Positions 22,459-43,057 of a stretch of DNA of 64,000 nucleotides are shown here, in pieces (within the stretch, counting starts at the first letter, position 1; each line of letters starts with the position of its first letter). The translations under genes and the position numbers were made by a program. The DNA comes from Narthecium ossifragum (lineage: Eukaryota > Streptophyta > Magnoliopsida > Dioscoreales > Nartheciaceae). Below the pieces are notes generated by a model. It was given only the letters and a program-made list of their open reading frames with translations. It was not told the DNA's origin and did not search any database. The stretch spans positions 2,479,072 to 2,543,071 of the forward strand of contig OY986965.1 of the NCBI GenBank assembly GCA_963920575.1, in the 5' to 3' direction.

Positions 22459-24902
22459 TGTCGCGCCCCGACCCACAGAGCGCACCCGGGCCGGGAACCG
22501 CGAGGGGAAGACACCTACAACTACTAGCCTCGACTGGCGGAAACAGCCGAGACAAAGGCCCAGCTGGCGGAAACAGCTGGACACCACAGAGAAAGAGCGA
22601 AAGCAGGAAACAAAGCTAACAACATCTATTACAAACACATAATAGAGTTACAACAAAAGAAACCTAGATACAACAGATCTAGAACAAGGGGGGGGGGGTA
22701 AACAGTCCCCACAAACAGAAAGCAAGCCACACTGCCCACCGGGGTCTCCACGAAGGCGCAGACAAAACCATCCTGACCCTCAGACATGGTCAGGAGCCGG
22801 CGCGCTGCCATTGGACGACCGACGGGGCAACGGTTGGGAGAACCGGTCACCAGCACCTGCAACAAACACAGTCCAGGTAGGCATGAGCAACAGCTCAGCA
22901 GGGTCCCACTCCACAACCCCCACAAGAAAGACAAACCCAAAGACCAACCCTGAAGCCAAGTGCTGAGGCTTGCCAAGGATCCCATAAATCCTATCGATAA
23001 CCCGAAGGGTCCCTGTCCCGAGTACGTCTCCGACTGCCACTGTCTAGGGATGGACAAACTCCGACTGTCCCTGACACAGGGTGGACATGACGCTACTGGT
23101 AGGACACCCTTCCCCAAGCGGGACCTCCACACTTGGCGGAACGACCGAGGTTACGACAACCACCTCCCAGCACTCCAAGCCACAGAGCCACGATCCCTGA
23201 CTCCCGACCAGGCACTAAGTCTAAGGACTGCCAAGGTTCCATAACCCTATCGATGCCCCAAGGGCTCCCGACATGAACCTTGCTCATCACCCTAAGCACC
23301 CAACAGGGGAAAAGGTTCCATGCGGGATCACCCTCTGCACCAACAGAGGGACGGAACCGTGCAGGACACCTCCACTTAGCACCTGGGTACGGAGTATAAG
23401 GGGGAAACACCCACCCAAACTAGCCTAACATGTCTAATGCACAGTTAAGCAAAACAGGGCAGATAGATATAAAGCTGTAAACAAGCAACACGGCAAGGAC
23501 ACACCTTCGGCCCATTTATACTAAACACTCCCGAGGGTCATGACTCCCTCGGTTCACCACAAAGCGGTAAGGGCATACCGTCAGCCCATTTATTCTACAC
23601 ACCTGAGAGGCATCACCCTCCCAGTTCAACCACAAAGCGATAAACATTCATGCATAAATCATTACAGGATAAACCCCGAGGGTAAAACCGTAAAAAGTCG
23701 CTTGCATGTGAAGCCCCGCGGGCAAAACTCTTGAAAACCCTCTCTGCTACTGAAGGATCGATCCTCACCAAGGGAAGGATCGATCATCCAAGCAACAGTG
23801 AGCTTCCCTCGCTGTCGAGCCAAAGAAGATCGATCATTTCTCCCAGGGAGATCGATCTCTTTGGTGACAGAGGGCACCCTTCCAGTCGCACCAGGGAAGA
23901 TCGATCCTTCCTCCCAGGAAGATCGATCATTCTCGGGACGAAGGGTAACCAAGCTTACCCAGGCCCCATGATCGATCTCCTCCCATAAGAAGATCGATCA
24001 TGTGCTGGGCGCAACAAGCCCACACCAGAGGACCGATCCTTCCTCCCAGAAGGATCGATCACCCAAAGATGGGTTCCGGCGTGCTTCCGGCCGGAGAACC
24101 GCCGGAAAACACAACCAAACCCCACCAAACTTGGTGGGTTGGTAGATCTGAGTACAACGAGGCTACTCAAGGCCTCAAAACCGGGAAAGAACAACTCCAC
24201 AAGGAGATCTAAGCAAAACAAAACCCGGATACAAAACCCTCAAACAGCCGGAGTTTAGAAGAAGAACCCTACCTCCTCAGAGCAGCTTCGATCCACGAAG
24301 ACTAGCCATGGATCTTCCTCGCCTCGCCACGAACCCAACGAGCCTTCAAGCTCCAGGAGAGGTGGCCGGAGGAGGAAGAACGGAGGAGAGAAAGGAGCGG
24401 TCGGAACAGGGGAAAAAAACAGAGCATTCGCGGGAAAGAAGAAGAAGAGGGGAAGGAAGGAGGGGGAGGGGAAGGGGGTAAGGCCGGGGAAAGCCGGAGA
24501 ACCCGGGGAAAGGCCTGGGGAGGGGAGGGAAAGTCTTCCCTCCCCTGACAGGGGAAGCGACGGCCACCGCGGTGGCCGTCCTTCGAAAGCCACCGACAAA
24601 GACTTCCAGGCACATGTAGGATCGATCATCCTTGCATGCATGATCGATCCTGCTAGCAACAGGATCGATCTTCACCCCAAGGTGATCGATCTTCTGTGCA
24701 CTGAAAGGCAAACTTGGGCTGGGACTCGGGCCCAAGCCCAGAACCCCCAACCTCGGGTCCACCTAACCTTTCTAACAAACACAACCATCAAGCAAGGCCT
24801 GTGTGTGCACAGCCAGTGTGAAAACGACCGCCAAGGCGCAATTTCCCAAATTGCCCTTGGGGTAAACAACAAGCCGAAGGGATGGAGGGACGGGTCCTCA
24901 CA
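22459..24902. mobile_element. Solo LTR, 2444 bp, with 5-bp target duplication TAGCA
   Basis: The element starts TGTCGCGCCCCGACC and ends GGACGGGTCCTCACA. It is flanked on both sides by TAGCA (22454-22458 and 24903-24907), so both ends of a single insertion are intact and no internal region is present. The reverse complement starts TGTGAGGACCCG and ends GGTCGGGGCGCGACA, which looks like Ty3/gypsy LTRs I remember, so the element may read on the minus strand. About a dozen GATCGATC palindromes lie at 23.75-24.07 kb and 24.62-24.69 kb. Long frames on both strands within it are artefacts of GC-rich repeats. Confidence 0.9.
23750..24692. repeat. Array of GATCGATC palindromes in the solo LTR
   Basis: Words such as gaaggatcgatcctcacc, gaagatcgatcattt and gagatcgatctctttgg recur every 20-50 bp between 23753 and 24062, and again at 24618-24690. 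Most are extended palindromes with AAG/AGG on one side. The same type of word occurs in the LTR at 1.2-2.9 kb and in the LTR-like piece at 46.5 kb. Confidence 0.85.
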
Positions 24903-25020
24903 TAGCATCTCCTTCGCGCGCGCAAGCTCTAGTCGCCTCTCCTCCACCCCCAAGTCCCTCCACTACCTCGCCATGCGTCTCCTCGACCATCGTATCTCGC
25001 TTCAAGGTTTTAGCATCTCT
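24903..25020 (+). pseudogene. GAUT-like pseudogene, continuation after the solo LTR
   Basis: Directly after the right target copy one frame reads TPKSLHYLAMRLLDHRISLQ, matching the GAUT block SIPKSLHCLAMRL that follows the blocks seen at 22.3-22.45 kb. The sequence between the two blocks (the LTK-like segment) is largely lost and the frame has a TAG, so the copy was already broken or was broken with the insertion. No further GAUT domain follows. Confidence 0.75.
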
Positions 25021-25459
25021 TTGACGGTGGGGCCAGATCTTCTTCTCCGATCGTCTTTAGTTAATATTTAATTTTCACCTTTTCTCTTTTGTATATTTTT
25101 GTATTCCAATGGGGCTTAGGCGGAGTTGGTGGAGAGCTCGGGGCGGTGTCGTTGAGGGTGTGGGAGGTGACCGGAAGAGATAGGATGGCATAGGAATAAG
25201 AGGTTAACGACTTTTGTTTAGGGGTTTGACTTCGTCGGAGCAGATGACGAAGATGTTCGTGAGTTCTCTGGTATTGGTCGGAGGTGGAAGAGATGCACGG
25301 GGCGATGGCAGTAAAGAAGGGGAGGTGGACGTCGTGATGGTGGCTGCCAACATGGTGGAGGTCGATGATGGTTCATAGAGGTGGGATGAGATTGCCGGAG
25401 ATGAGCGGATGGGTGAGGCATGGATGCGGTGAGGCAGGGATGCGGTGGGATATATATAT

Positions 25460-25539
25460 ATATATGCACCTATGCTTATTCGATGCCCGCTTGCCATGAT
25501 CCCTCAAAACATGTAGTTTTGCGCGTGCATTAAATTTAT
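25460..25539. repeat. Direct repeat, right copy
   Basis: Partner of 21709-21812: tatgcttattcgatgcccgc, then ttgccatgatccctc and attaaatttat. It ends a region of GC-moderate sequence (25120-25450) that holds no recognised gene. Confidence 0.7.
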
Positions 25540-25582
25540 GTGTGAGTTCTAGAGCGTGAAGATTGAATTTAAGGAGCGGACT

Positions 25583-26595
25583 GATGGACATAGCGCTGCC
25601 CTGAGGCAAGGCCTAGAAGGCCTGTGCCTTGGGCTCATAATTCTTTGGGGGGGGGGGGGGGGGGAATTTTTCCCTAAATTTTATATATATATATAACCTA
25701 ACAAAACAAACAATCGTTCATCTCCCACGACTATCGCATACTCGCTCCTCGACGACCTCCGTCAAGATACTCATTCCATTTATTTATCTTGTTCTTTGAT
25801 TGAGTTTTAAAATTGAGTTATTGGCATATGGATTTCTTTGCATTATGTTGTTTCTAGTTCCAACTCGAATTTAGTTTGGAATTTCTTACTCCGTCAAGTA
25901 CTCCATATGTCGTGACATCTTTTTTTTGTTTAATTTCTTTTTGTCTTTATCATTTAGCATAAATTGAGTTTGTTTCCACAATGATGCGATGTTGAGGGCA
26001 AGGGTTTATTTAGCACCACTTGCAGGTTATACGCTTCTATATCACTTTTTGGTTCTTTATATAAACAGGGAGAATTGGAGTGTTAAAAAAAACTGGTTTA
26101 TGAAGTAGTCTTATCTGATATATAGTAAGTCCTCAGCTTTGCCGGGAGAAGTTTCTCAAAACTGAAGTTGATCAAATCTTATATTCGATCAACCATGTCA
26201 CAGGAAACGCCGAACAATTTAGCTATTTTATCGATTGAAAAGGAATTGACTGACAAACTTGACTACATAAGTTTGATTGAAACTTTTGCGGCCAAGAATG
26301 CAATGAGGGTGATTTTCCAGTAGCAACAGATTTTGTTTTTATAGGTTTTCTATTTTCATTTGAATCTAGTATACTATTTTGTTAAATTATATTGAAAATG
26401 CTAGATTATGTTTGACGTGATAAAGTGGTTTTCCTATTTGATGAATTACAGTGCTATGCTTTTTTTTCAATAATATATGTTTATTTTAAAGTTTATTTTC
26501 GAAGTGAAATATTTTTATGTATTTTAGAATGTACGGGGCCTGTTTTTATCTTCTACCTTAGCCCAGAAAAACTCAGGTCCGGCCTGATGGACATA
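25583..26595 (+). mobile_element. Decayed hAT transposon, about 1 kb
   Basis: GATGGACATA occurs at 25583-25592 and 26586-26595 and contains the 8-bp target duplication expected for hAT. The inner ends pair as inverted repeats (left tagcgctgccctgag; right, reverse-complemented, aggccggacctgag). A remnant of the transposase C-terminus lies inside. An 18-base G run at 25647-25664 follows the left end. Exact ends are uncertain by two bases. Confidence 0.8.
26138..26323 (+). pseudogene. hAT transposase C-terminal (dimerisation domain) remnant
   Basis: One frame reads KLKLIKSYIRSTMSQE, then LAILSIEKELTDKLDYISLI and FAAKNAMRVIF before TAG. This matches the C-terminal hAT dimerisation region of the plant zf-MYM/TTF-type transposases (MSQERLNGLA...SIEKE). 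The upstream part of the transposase, including the catalytic residues, is missing, so the element cannot move on its own. Confidence 0.8.
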
Positions 26596-27061
26596 ACGTT
26601 CGAATTCAGAACTTCTGCTATGATACAGGGTCAAATAAAAAATTACTGTAAAAGTTTGAACTGATATGAAGGGTTTAACAGTAGGGGCAAAAATTCATTG
26701 TTAATGCAGCAAAAACAAGAACTGTGATCCCAGAGACCTGAGTTTTATTGAAGATTGCATCGGAAACTAGCTCAAACAGCGAGAAACTGAAGAAAGAAAG
26801 ACAGTGAAATTCCGGAAATCTTATCACAAACCAAAAAAAAAGGCAAAAAAGGAAGTGTTCTTTCATGACGTAAAGATATTCCAAACCCTAGAGGCCCACC
26901 CATCCATGCACATAAAGTTGAACATTATCCAATTCCACTTGGCTGAGACAGAGGCCAAGTTCATGTCCACTTCACAGCAATGATCATCAGAGTGGCACCT
27001 TGGCCAAGGATCAAATGTTTATCTGAAAGATTTCTAATCCACGTCCACCCTTTCCATTGCC

Positions 27062-27069
27062 TATATAAA
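27062..27069 (+). promoter_or_regulatory. TATA box of the second glutaredoxin gene
   Basis: TATATAAA lies 79-86 bases upstream of the ATG at 27148, leaving a leader of roughly 50 bases. Confidence 0.7.
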
Positions 27070-27147
27070 CCAAGTCACCCTTAGAACTATCCAGCACCAA
27101 CACACCTACATCAAACATTTTCTCATTGTTAGAAGCCAAAGCCTGCA

Positions 27148-27459
27148 ATGGATAGAGTGATGAAGCTTGCGTCGCAGCGCGCGGTCGTGGTCTTCAGCAC
27201 GAGTTCTTGCTGCATGTGTCACACCGTCACAAGACTCTTCTGTGATCTTGGTGTCAACCCGGCCGTCCATGAGCTGGATGAGGACCAGAGAGGGAAAGAA
27301 ATGGAGAAGGCTCTGGCAAAGTTACTCGGGCGCAGCCCAGGAGTGCCGGCGGTGTTCATCGGCGGCAAGCTTGTCGGATCGACCGATAAAGTCATGTCTC
27401 TTCATCTTGCTGGCAAATTGGTCCCTCTGCTCCGAGACGCAGGCGCCATTTGGCTTTGA
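27148..27459 (+). CDS. CC-type glutaredoxin (ROXY class), paralogue
   Basis: An intronless 103-residue frame with the CCMC active site at residues 21-24 ([11 protein letters not shown]), VPAVFIGG and [11 protein letters not shown] for glutathione binding, and the C-terminal GAIWL. It is 84/103 identical to the gene at 18.8 kb on the opposite strand; the changes cluster at residues 28-32, 46-48 and 57-65, away from the active site. The tail has AIWL in place of ALWL, a conservative change at the TGA-interaction motif. The pair arose by a local duplication with inversion, or by duplication followed by rearrangement. Class III glutaredoxins often form such local clusters. The two upstream regions show no obvious similarity beyond the TATA box, so expression may differ. 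Confidence 0.95.
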   Translation: MDRVMKLASQRAVVVFSTSSCCMCHTVTRLFCDLGVNPAVHELDEDQRGKEMEKALAKLLGRSPGVPAVFIGGKLVGSTDKVMSLHLAGKLVPLLRDAGAIWL

Positions 27460-28977
27460 GGGTTAATTTCTGGTGTTTGTCATCTTTCGGCGAAGAACGG
27501 AAATAAGCTCTAGATTCTGTTGCAGTTTTGTTTTGAACTCTTAATATGGAGAATAAAGCTTTCCTTCCCAGGTTTTTGCATGCCATTCATGCCTATCATT
27601 AGCTGTGAACCAGCAAGCACTAGTTAAAGGGAACCATTTCAAGGAAACTATCTTACAAACTTCAGAATTCTGCTCAGAAACAAAAGATGAGCTCAGTTGG
27701 AAGAATGTTTCAGATGCACAAGAGAATATTTTAATTGATCAAGCTTTTCTTAGTTAACATTCTGACTAAATTTTCACCATAGCAACAATGTTTTTTTTTC
27801 TTTTCTTTTCTTTTTCTGTTCCTTCCAAAATAACTAGGATCGAACAGCTTCACCGAAGAATGCAAAAGAAATTAGTTGTTGAACAGAGCTAATTGTGGGC
27901 TTTCTTGGTTTTAAGAAATCTCCTTCCCCTTCTCATATTCTTGATCTAATTTCTATATAAATTTGCTATACAAAAAATCTAGAAAAAGGAGTGAAACGCA
28001 AGGAATCCTTACTTTGATAGGTCTGTTTTATATTCCTTTATATATATATCCTGATGATCCATAGATGATAAAAATTTTAAAAAAAAAACTAATTTCCTCT
28101 AAGCATCTCCTTAACCTGATGTGTGACATTGTGACAACAAAGTTGATACCCTCTCTCATGTGGGCATAATTCTCTCTGTCTGCAAACCCTGCCTTACTTT
28201 GCTCTCTTTCCACGTTACCCAGGTAAGATGAAATTTTAGTTTCATCGGCGAACAAGTTAATGTAAAATGGGATTTTAAATCATATGAATGCCGTTAATCA
28301 CTTCGCCAAAAAATGTTAAAATGGCTGTAAATTTTTATTCATGTGTGTGTATGTGTTAGAATCTAATTTAAATGGATTATTTTTTTTTAATTTGTCAATA
28401 AGTCCCAACCAAAGTGTTAGAATATAATCTAAAAAAAATATTTTTTCTGCGGAAAAAGTGAAATAAAAAATATAAAGGATTAGCTAAATGCCAAATAATT
28501 TACTCAGGTAAACGGGTGCTTATATCTACACCACATCTTGAACTCAATACATCACATTATCTTTTTATAATTAATATTCCACTACTTATCATTATATTAG
28601 TTCGCTGTCGAATATTGTAATTGCTACATTGATTGGTATTGTATCACCGAACATATGAACATACTAATCGGTAGTATCGGTAGTCTACTACCGATTATAA
28701 TAATATATTAATTGATAATAGACTGTTGATCTATATGACTGTGGTGTATTGAGAAAAAACCTTGTGAGCCCAAGCGAAGGTGGGAACTGATGGTAGAGTG
28801 GCCAGCCCTAATATTTGGCGGGAAGCCGCATCCTACCACACGTGCGAATCCAGCGCCCAAACGTGTGAATTCGCGTCCACACGTGCGAGTCCGCGGCCTC
28901 CTACATTACGGGCTCCGCCTCCCTTGTTTCGACTTCCTCTGGAGTTGGCGCTCGAGAGACGGAGAGAGAGGGACGCC
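27460..28977. other. Intergenic DNA upstream of the ISWI gene
   Basis: AT-rich sequence with no recognised gene. The last 200 bases (28780-28977) are GC-richer and carry a cacgtgcga-type phrase several times (cacacgtgcgaatcc, cacacgtgcgagtcc), containing ACGTG cores that could be bZIP/bHLH sites in the ISWI promoter or leader. Confidence 0.45.
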
Positions 28978-38069
<9,092 letters not shown>

Positions 38070-39085
38070 CTTGAATAGAGATTTGCTGCATTTATTTTGT
38101 CAATTTGAGTATCGGAGGCAGGCGCCCCACGCATCATGGCGGTCGAATTAAATGGCTGGCTTGGACCTTTCATTCTTGTGTTGTATCAGCAGATCCTCTT
38201 GTCTGTTCCTTTGGGCTGCAGGCTGCAGCTATGTTGGTCTGAAGGCACCGGGGTCATCTGGCACTATAGTGGCGCTTTTTATTTAACCAGGAAAGGGTTT
38301 CACATCAAGAATGGTGTGATGAAGTAGTTTTTAAGTCTTATTGGTGTAACTGCATTGAACTCACGTTCAATTGCTAGAGAAATATGAAAACAATTTATAC
38401 CTTTGTTTTTTTTGGTTAAAGGGAATGTTTAGTCCATTTACTTAACAGCAGCACATCAAGTCTTGTCATTTTTTTCTACTGTTTTCTTTCTTTCTGCTTT
38501 GATTAGTTAAAGCCCTTTTACCTTTGCTTTTGCTTAGGAGGGGTGCAAATGCGGGCTTGGGATATGATGTTGCCTCATTTCAAATATTCTTAGATGCACA
38601 AAATATTCAAGATCCATCCAAATCAAGAATGTTCTTGGATTACCTAATTCTATTTGATGATGGTCGCTTGCTTACAAGGCTTCTTGAGAAACTACTACAT
38701 CCTCTGGTTAGTTCTCGTTGAGAAAATCTATTGTGATGGGTTTACAGCCCAAATTGAAGATAAAAAAAGGCAATATCGTGACCGTTAAAAGCCCTCGACA
38801 TAATTTTAAATTTCCTCTGCTTATGCCAACAAAAAATGGCCCCAAATTTAAAAGCGTTTAAGTTGACATGGCTTATGAGATAAAATACTTCAAACAGAGA
38901 ATGAATTGAATGATGGCGAAATCGAAATGGCTTCCACGAATTGCGGAAGGCTGTAATGGAAACTAGTCCGAGACTGGCGCATTCAGAACAATCCTGTGAA
39001 AGACTTCAGGGCTTTTGTTAGTTACAGTGTTCCACTGGAAGAAGAATGCATCCACTGCTGCCATGGCGCTATTATAATCTGATGT
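38070..39085. other. 3' flank shared by ISWI and the CHY/RING gene
   Basis: It holds the 3' ends of two convergent genes. An open frame at 38539-38721 (plus) reads NAGLGYDVASFQIF, then DPSKSRMFLDYLILFDDG and LLTRLLEKLLHPL; it follows a good acceptor site (tttgcttag) but I could not link it to either gene or name a family. No other feature is seen. Confidence 0.4.
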
Positions 39086-39592
39086 TCAGGGAGGAGGTAC
39101 AGGAGGAGTGATCATTCGAGTGTTGTAGGACCGGCAGTGTTGGCACTTATGGCCGACGATATGGAAAGAGACTTCAGTTGTGCCGTTGCAATCGTTGCAG
39201 AGGATCCACACCTGTGAGATGTCACATAAACAAACTCAGAACATCAATTGAGTTTACCATAGAGTCAGATAACGAAGCGGTTACGATCCCATTCTTTTTT
39301 CTTTATTTCTTTTTAAAACCTGTTTTGTTTTTTAACAGAACCAGGGAGATAGTCTACTATGCTACTAGAGATAATTATAGACAATACTCATTGGTTCTCT
39401 ACCAAATATGTTTCGAATCATGAAGCATGAAAATTAAAGATTCAGTTTCGAGTATACAGTCTCTAGTTTTTCTTGTAACATAGTGTACTACGAGGACAAA
39501 TTTACCTTCCTGTTCCGATATTCTTCAGGCATGGCTGTTCTTTCTATCTGTTAACAAATGTACATCAGAAGCAGAGCATAGCTTCACAGAAA

Positions 39593-39636
<44 letters not shown>

Positions 39637-41885
39637 AAGAGAGATGTGCTAGCAAATCTCAAACATATGCCCTATTTATGAGCAAGTATTTAAACTGACA
39701 AGAAAAGAAAGAGTGGACTGTACACAGAATATATGGCATCTACTTCCATATCATGCTCAAATCATCCATCCAATAAGTCTTGGATGCAGTTGAATGTAGG
39801 ACATAAGGGGAATTTATTATCACCAACTAACTAGTTCAGTCAACAAGATATTGACATAGGTATCAAAGCCTGGCATAGAATCTTCATGGTTTCCATTATC
39901 AAAACATCTTCCAGTGTTCCTATTAGTTTCCACGTATATGTTGCAGAATATGTTTCTTATGTCAGGATTTAAAAAATGTGTAAAGTGGGAAGGTTGTTGA
40001 ATCTTATAATGGTTTGACTCCTTAAACCAAAACATGTTCATTTCCTCAAGAAAGATTACGTGCTTTCTGTTTTTTCTGAAGAAAGAATCTACATTCTAAG
40101 GAAGCAGAGCATTTTCTTTACATATCGTATATTGAGTAGAACTGGTTTTATGGTCACACAGTGACACGTCAGTTCGAACATACATTAGACAAAACTCTAG
40201 TATTAAACTGCAACTGCTATTGATGACGAGCATGCTAGTGAAGCTATTACCATCTACTACCGTTGAGCTTATAAAGTGAAAAGAAAGAAAGATTAAAACA
40301 ACTCTTACCTCTTCATCTAACCTCCTCCATGCTGTTGACATGTCAATTGCTGATTTGGAGCATATTGGACAGGCGTATCTACAGGAAAAGTCACAAAGGA
40401 TGTGGATTTTAAAACGCTATTATAGGCCATACATGTAAATGCACACGGCATAAAAACAAACCATATGAAAAAAAAGTGAAAGTTGTATGAGATGTTACTG
40501 GGAATGTTTCGTCATATCTTCAAAACATTCCATATGCATTGTGTGCCCGCAGTTTAGAACTCTGGTATCCATCAAAGAATCGAAAAGGTACTACACCAAA
40601 ACATATGACATTATAAGCATTAATTACCACAGAAAAAGTACCAACTCATTAGCACACAGAGTCCCAAAAACCTCAAAACAAATCGGGCAATGGTGCCTCA
40701 TTGAATTCTCGACACATGAATGGTTATCACGCAAGCCAACTGAGTAGCAGGATCCTGCGGAAGTTTTGAAAGAATCAGCAGGAGCACAGATCATCTGCTG
40801 TATTGTAAGATCCTATAGATAGCACATCAGAAGCAATAAAATCATGGCCTCCAAATAGCAAGATGCATAAGACACGATGAATGCTAAATATCATATACTC
40901 AATGATGGAAGGAAAAGGTTCAGCATGTACCACACTTCTGGCAGTGGAAGAACTTGTCTCTGCCACCAACTCTGTAAGAATTCAATACATTAGGCCATTG
41001 TAACCCTTAAGTGATACAAAAATATGAAAATGCAATTGCAAGATAGGAAAAGCATGATGATCACCTGCAGATACCACAATCATCACAATGGTACTGGCCT
41101 TTACTTGTCTGTAATGCAACAAGAACAGAACAACAATGTCAATAGTTGTATAAATTTTAAACAAAACCCGTTGAAACAAATGAAGAAAGCATACATTATC
41201 ATCGAAGAGCTTGCACACTCCACAGTAGTATTCACCCATGTTGACCCCGCAGTTTGAACACACTTGCCCGACCTAGAACACATAGGTTATAAAGCAAACA
41301 GAAAACACAAGCATATAAACAAGAATCGTTCAAGAAAATGCTCTTACCGGCTGCTCGGTTTCACAAACCAGACAAATTACCTGCAAGAAACCATAAAGAA
41401 TCGAAAGCCAATCACCCAAAAATTCTTGCCCGAGAATGGGAATAAAAGAAAAGATAGAAGCTAAATTAGAAAATCAAAACCCACTAGCTGAATGTCCTGC
41501 CGACGAATCTCGTGGCGGTCACTCTGAATCAATAGAACCATGAACGACAAATCAGACCAAACCGACAAATTTAACAAGAGGGCACCAATCAAAATCAGAT
41601 TTTTTTTAGGGCTGAAGTCCGTAAAACTAAAAGAAATACATGGAGTACTGTTGACTCATTGTGGCAATGGCGGCAGGAGAACACTTCACCACAGCAAGGG
41701 GCACGGATCTTGCACCTCCGTCTATAGTGCTCGCATCTGGAGACAAACGAATAAAATCTCCACCGAAAAAACACGAAAAAAAAAACAGATTTTGATGGAA
41801 TAAATCAAGAAACAACTCGAGAAAAGACATACCCAAGTTCCATCTCGCCGAAATGAAGCCGGGAATCGTCCGCAGAGGTCTCCAT
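39086..41885 (-). CDS. CHY zinc-finger and RING-finger E3 ubiquitin ligase (CHYR1/MIEL1-like), 12 exons
   Basis: Exons: 41885-41833, 41736-41649, 41523-41485, 41380-41348, 41272-41195, 41108-41065, 40971-40931, 40754-40672, 40590-40499, 40378-40309, 39547-39506, 39211-39086; GT-AG, phases consistent, 262 residues. The N-terminal CHY zinc finger begins [15 protein letters not shown] and continues CRHCH and ICLVCE. A CTCHY-type finger follows ([36 protein letters not shown]). The RING-H2 finger is CPICFE...[10 protein letters not shown]...YACPICSK, and a C-terminal zinc ribbon (CNDC...CRHC-like, here [10 protein letters not shown]) closes the protein. This order is diagnostic for the plant CHYR/RZPF34/MIEL1 and animal Pirh2 family. 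Arabidopsis members ubiquitinate MYB factors and shape ABA, drought and defence responses. All metal ligands I checked are present. It is convergent with the ISWI gene. Confidence 0.94.
39599..39633. repeat. (GA)n microsatellite
   Basis: About 17 uninterrupted GA units in the intron between exons 10 and 11 of the CHY/RING gene, on the plus strand. Confidence 0.95.
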
Positions 41886-42039
41886 TGACACAAAAGAACG
41901 GAAGATTTTAGCGAGGGTGGTGATTGGGTCGTTCTCCCGGAACCGGAGGGGAGAGAGAGACAGAGAGTGGTGGGGCTTTTGGCCAATAGGGGAATTGTTT
42001 GGAACTTCTGAGATTTTGTTGTGCATATATATATAGACA

Positions 42040-42490
42040 GGGAATCTAATTGGGATTAGAACTATTTGGGATAAAAGTTATTATGGGCTGAGCATGATTA
42101 TTGGGATAAAGAAAAAATTAGAGAAAATAGTAGGTGGATTGGCGATAAATTTTTATGGATATTTAGAGATAAAGTGTGAAATAAGAGAAATATTTCCCTT
42201 AACTCGGGATAACTTTTATCATGATTAACTATCCCCGTATCAAACGGGCCTTAATCAGACTGTGTTTGGTTTGGAAATAACGTATCCCAACTTATCTCCA
42301 AACAAAACGGGGTTAATGAAACTGGAATAATAAAAATTAATGTAGGCCATTTTAAAAAATAGGAATATCACTTATTCTATTTCCTATTTAACTCCAATTT
42401 ATATTCCCATTTTTTTTTAATGAAAAAAATATTTTAATCTATTTTCACTCATTATCCTAATCCCTTAACCCTATTCCCTTGCCAAACATC
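42040..42490. mobile_element. Two adjoining MITE-like elements
   Basis: The first (about 42060-42250) has ttgggataaaagttat near its left end and, reverse-complemented, gataaaagttatcccga near its right end. The second (about 42255-42490) starts gactgtgtttggtttgg and ends cttgccaaacatcaaac, so both ends carry a TGTTTGG-type inverted repeat. Both lie between the CHY/RING gene and the next gene, and the first is only about 150 bp upstream of the E3 gene start. Exact ends and target duplications are unresolved. Confidence 0.5.
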
Positions 42491-43057
42491 AAACATCGCA
42501 TGTTAGCATAGAAAAGCTTTTCTTGGTAGGATAAAATTTCCTCATCAATCTGGTCTCAAATATTATTTTTTTTGCATAAAAGCAAATACAATACGAATAT
42601 GAAAACAAGAGTTTAACAGGCCAATTACGTGTATGTGCTGCTGGGCTAGTTGACCTATAACTTGCCTTAAAAAAAAGCAAGTTTTGAATCGATATTCCAC
42701 GCCATCCTCTGATTTATCAACCTTATATGATCAACAAATTAAATATTTGTTCCTCATTCAATTTATTGCTCTTATATAATCCATTTCCCAAATTAGGATT
42801 CTATACGAAGAATAATAGCAAACCGCGTGAACAAGAAAACGTCAAGATTAGTTACAGTTGGTCCAACCGTCATAACCGCCGACCTCCTCCTTCCCTCCAT
42901 TCCTCCTCATCTCTCTTCTCACAAAGCCAAGCTGTCTAAAAACTAAAACATGAGCCATAAGAACCCCCTTCTCCCAATCCCTCATCCCCGCCGCCACCAC
43001 CACCTTCTCCTCCTCGACCACCTCTCTCTCTCTACCCTCTTCTCTCTCTATCTCAAG

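Noticed and set aside
22629..23410. Minus-strand frames up to 167 codons
   Set aside because: They lie wholly in the solo LTR, overlap each other in several frames and have no recognisable domain.
23662..24762. Frames rich in DRSS/DRSF or IDL words
   Set aside because: The words are translations of the GATCGATC palindromes and carry no coding evidence.
42950..43057. Upstream in-frame ATG for the myristoylated protein (adds MSHKNPLLPI...)
   Set aside because: The added residues are His/Leu/Ser-rich from a pyrimidine-rich leader, and they would hide the MGCGGSK signal.
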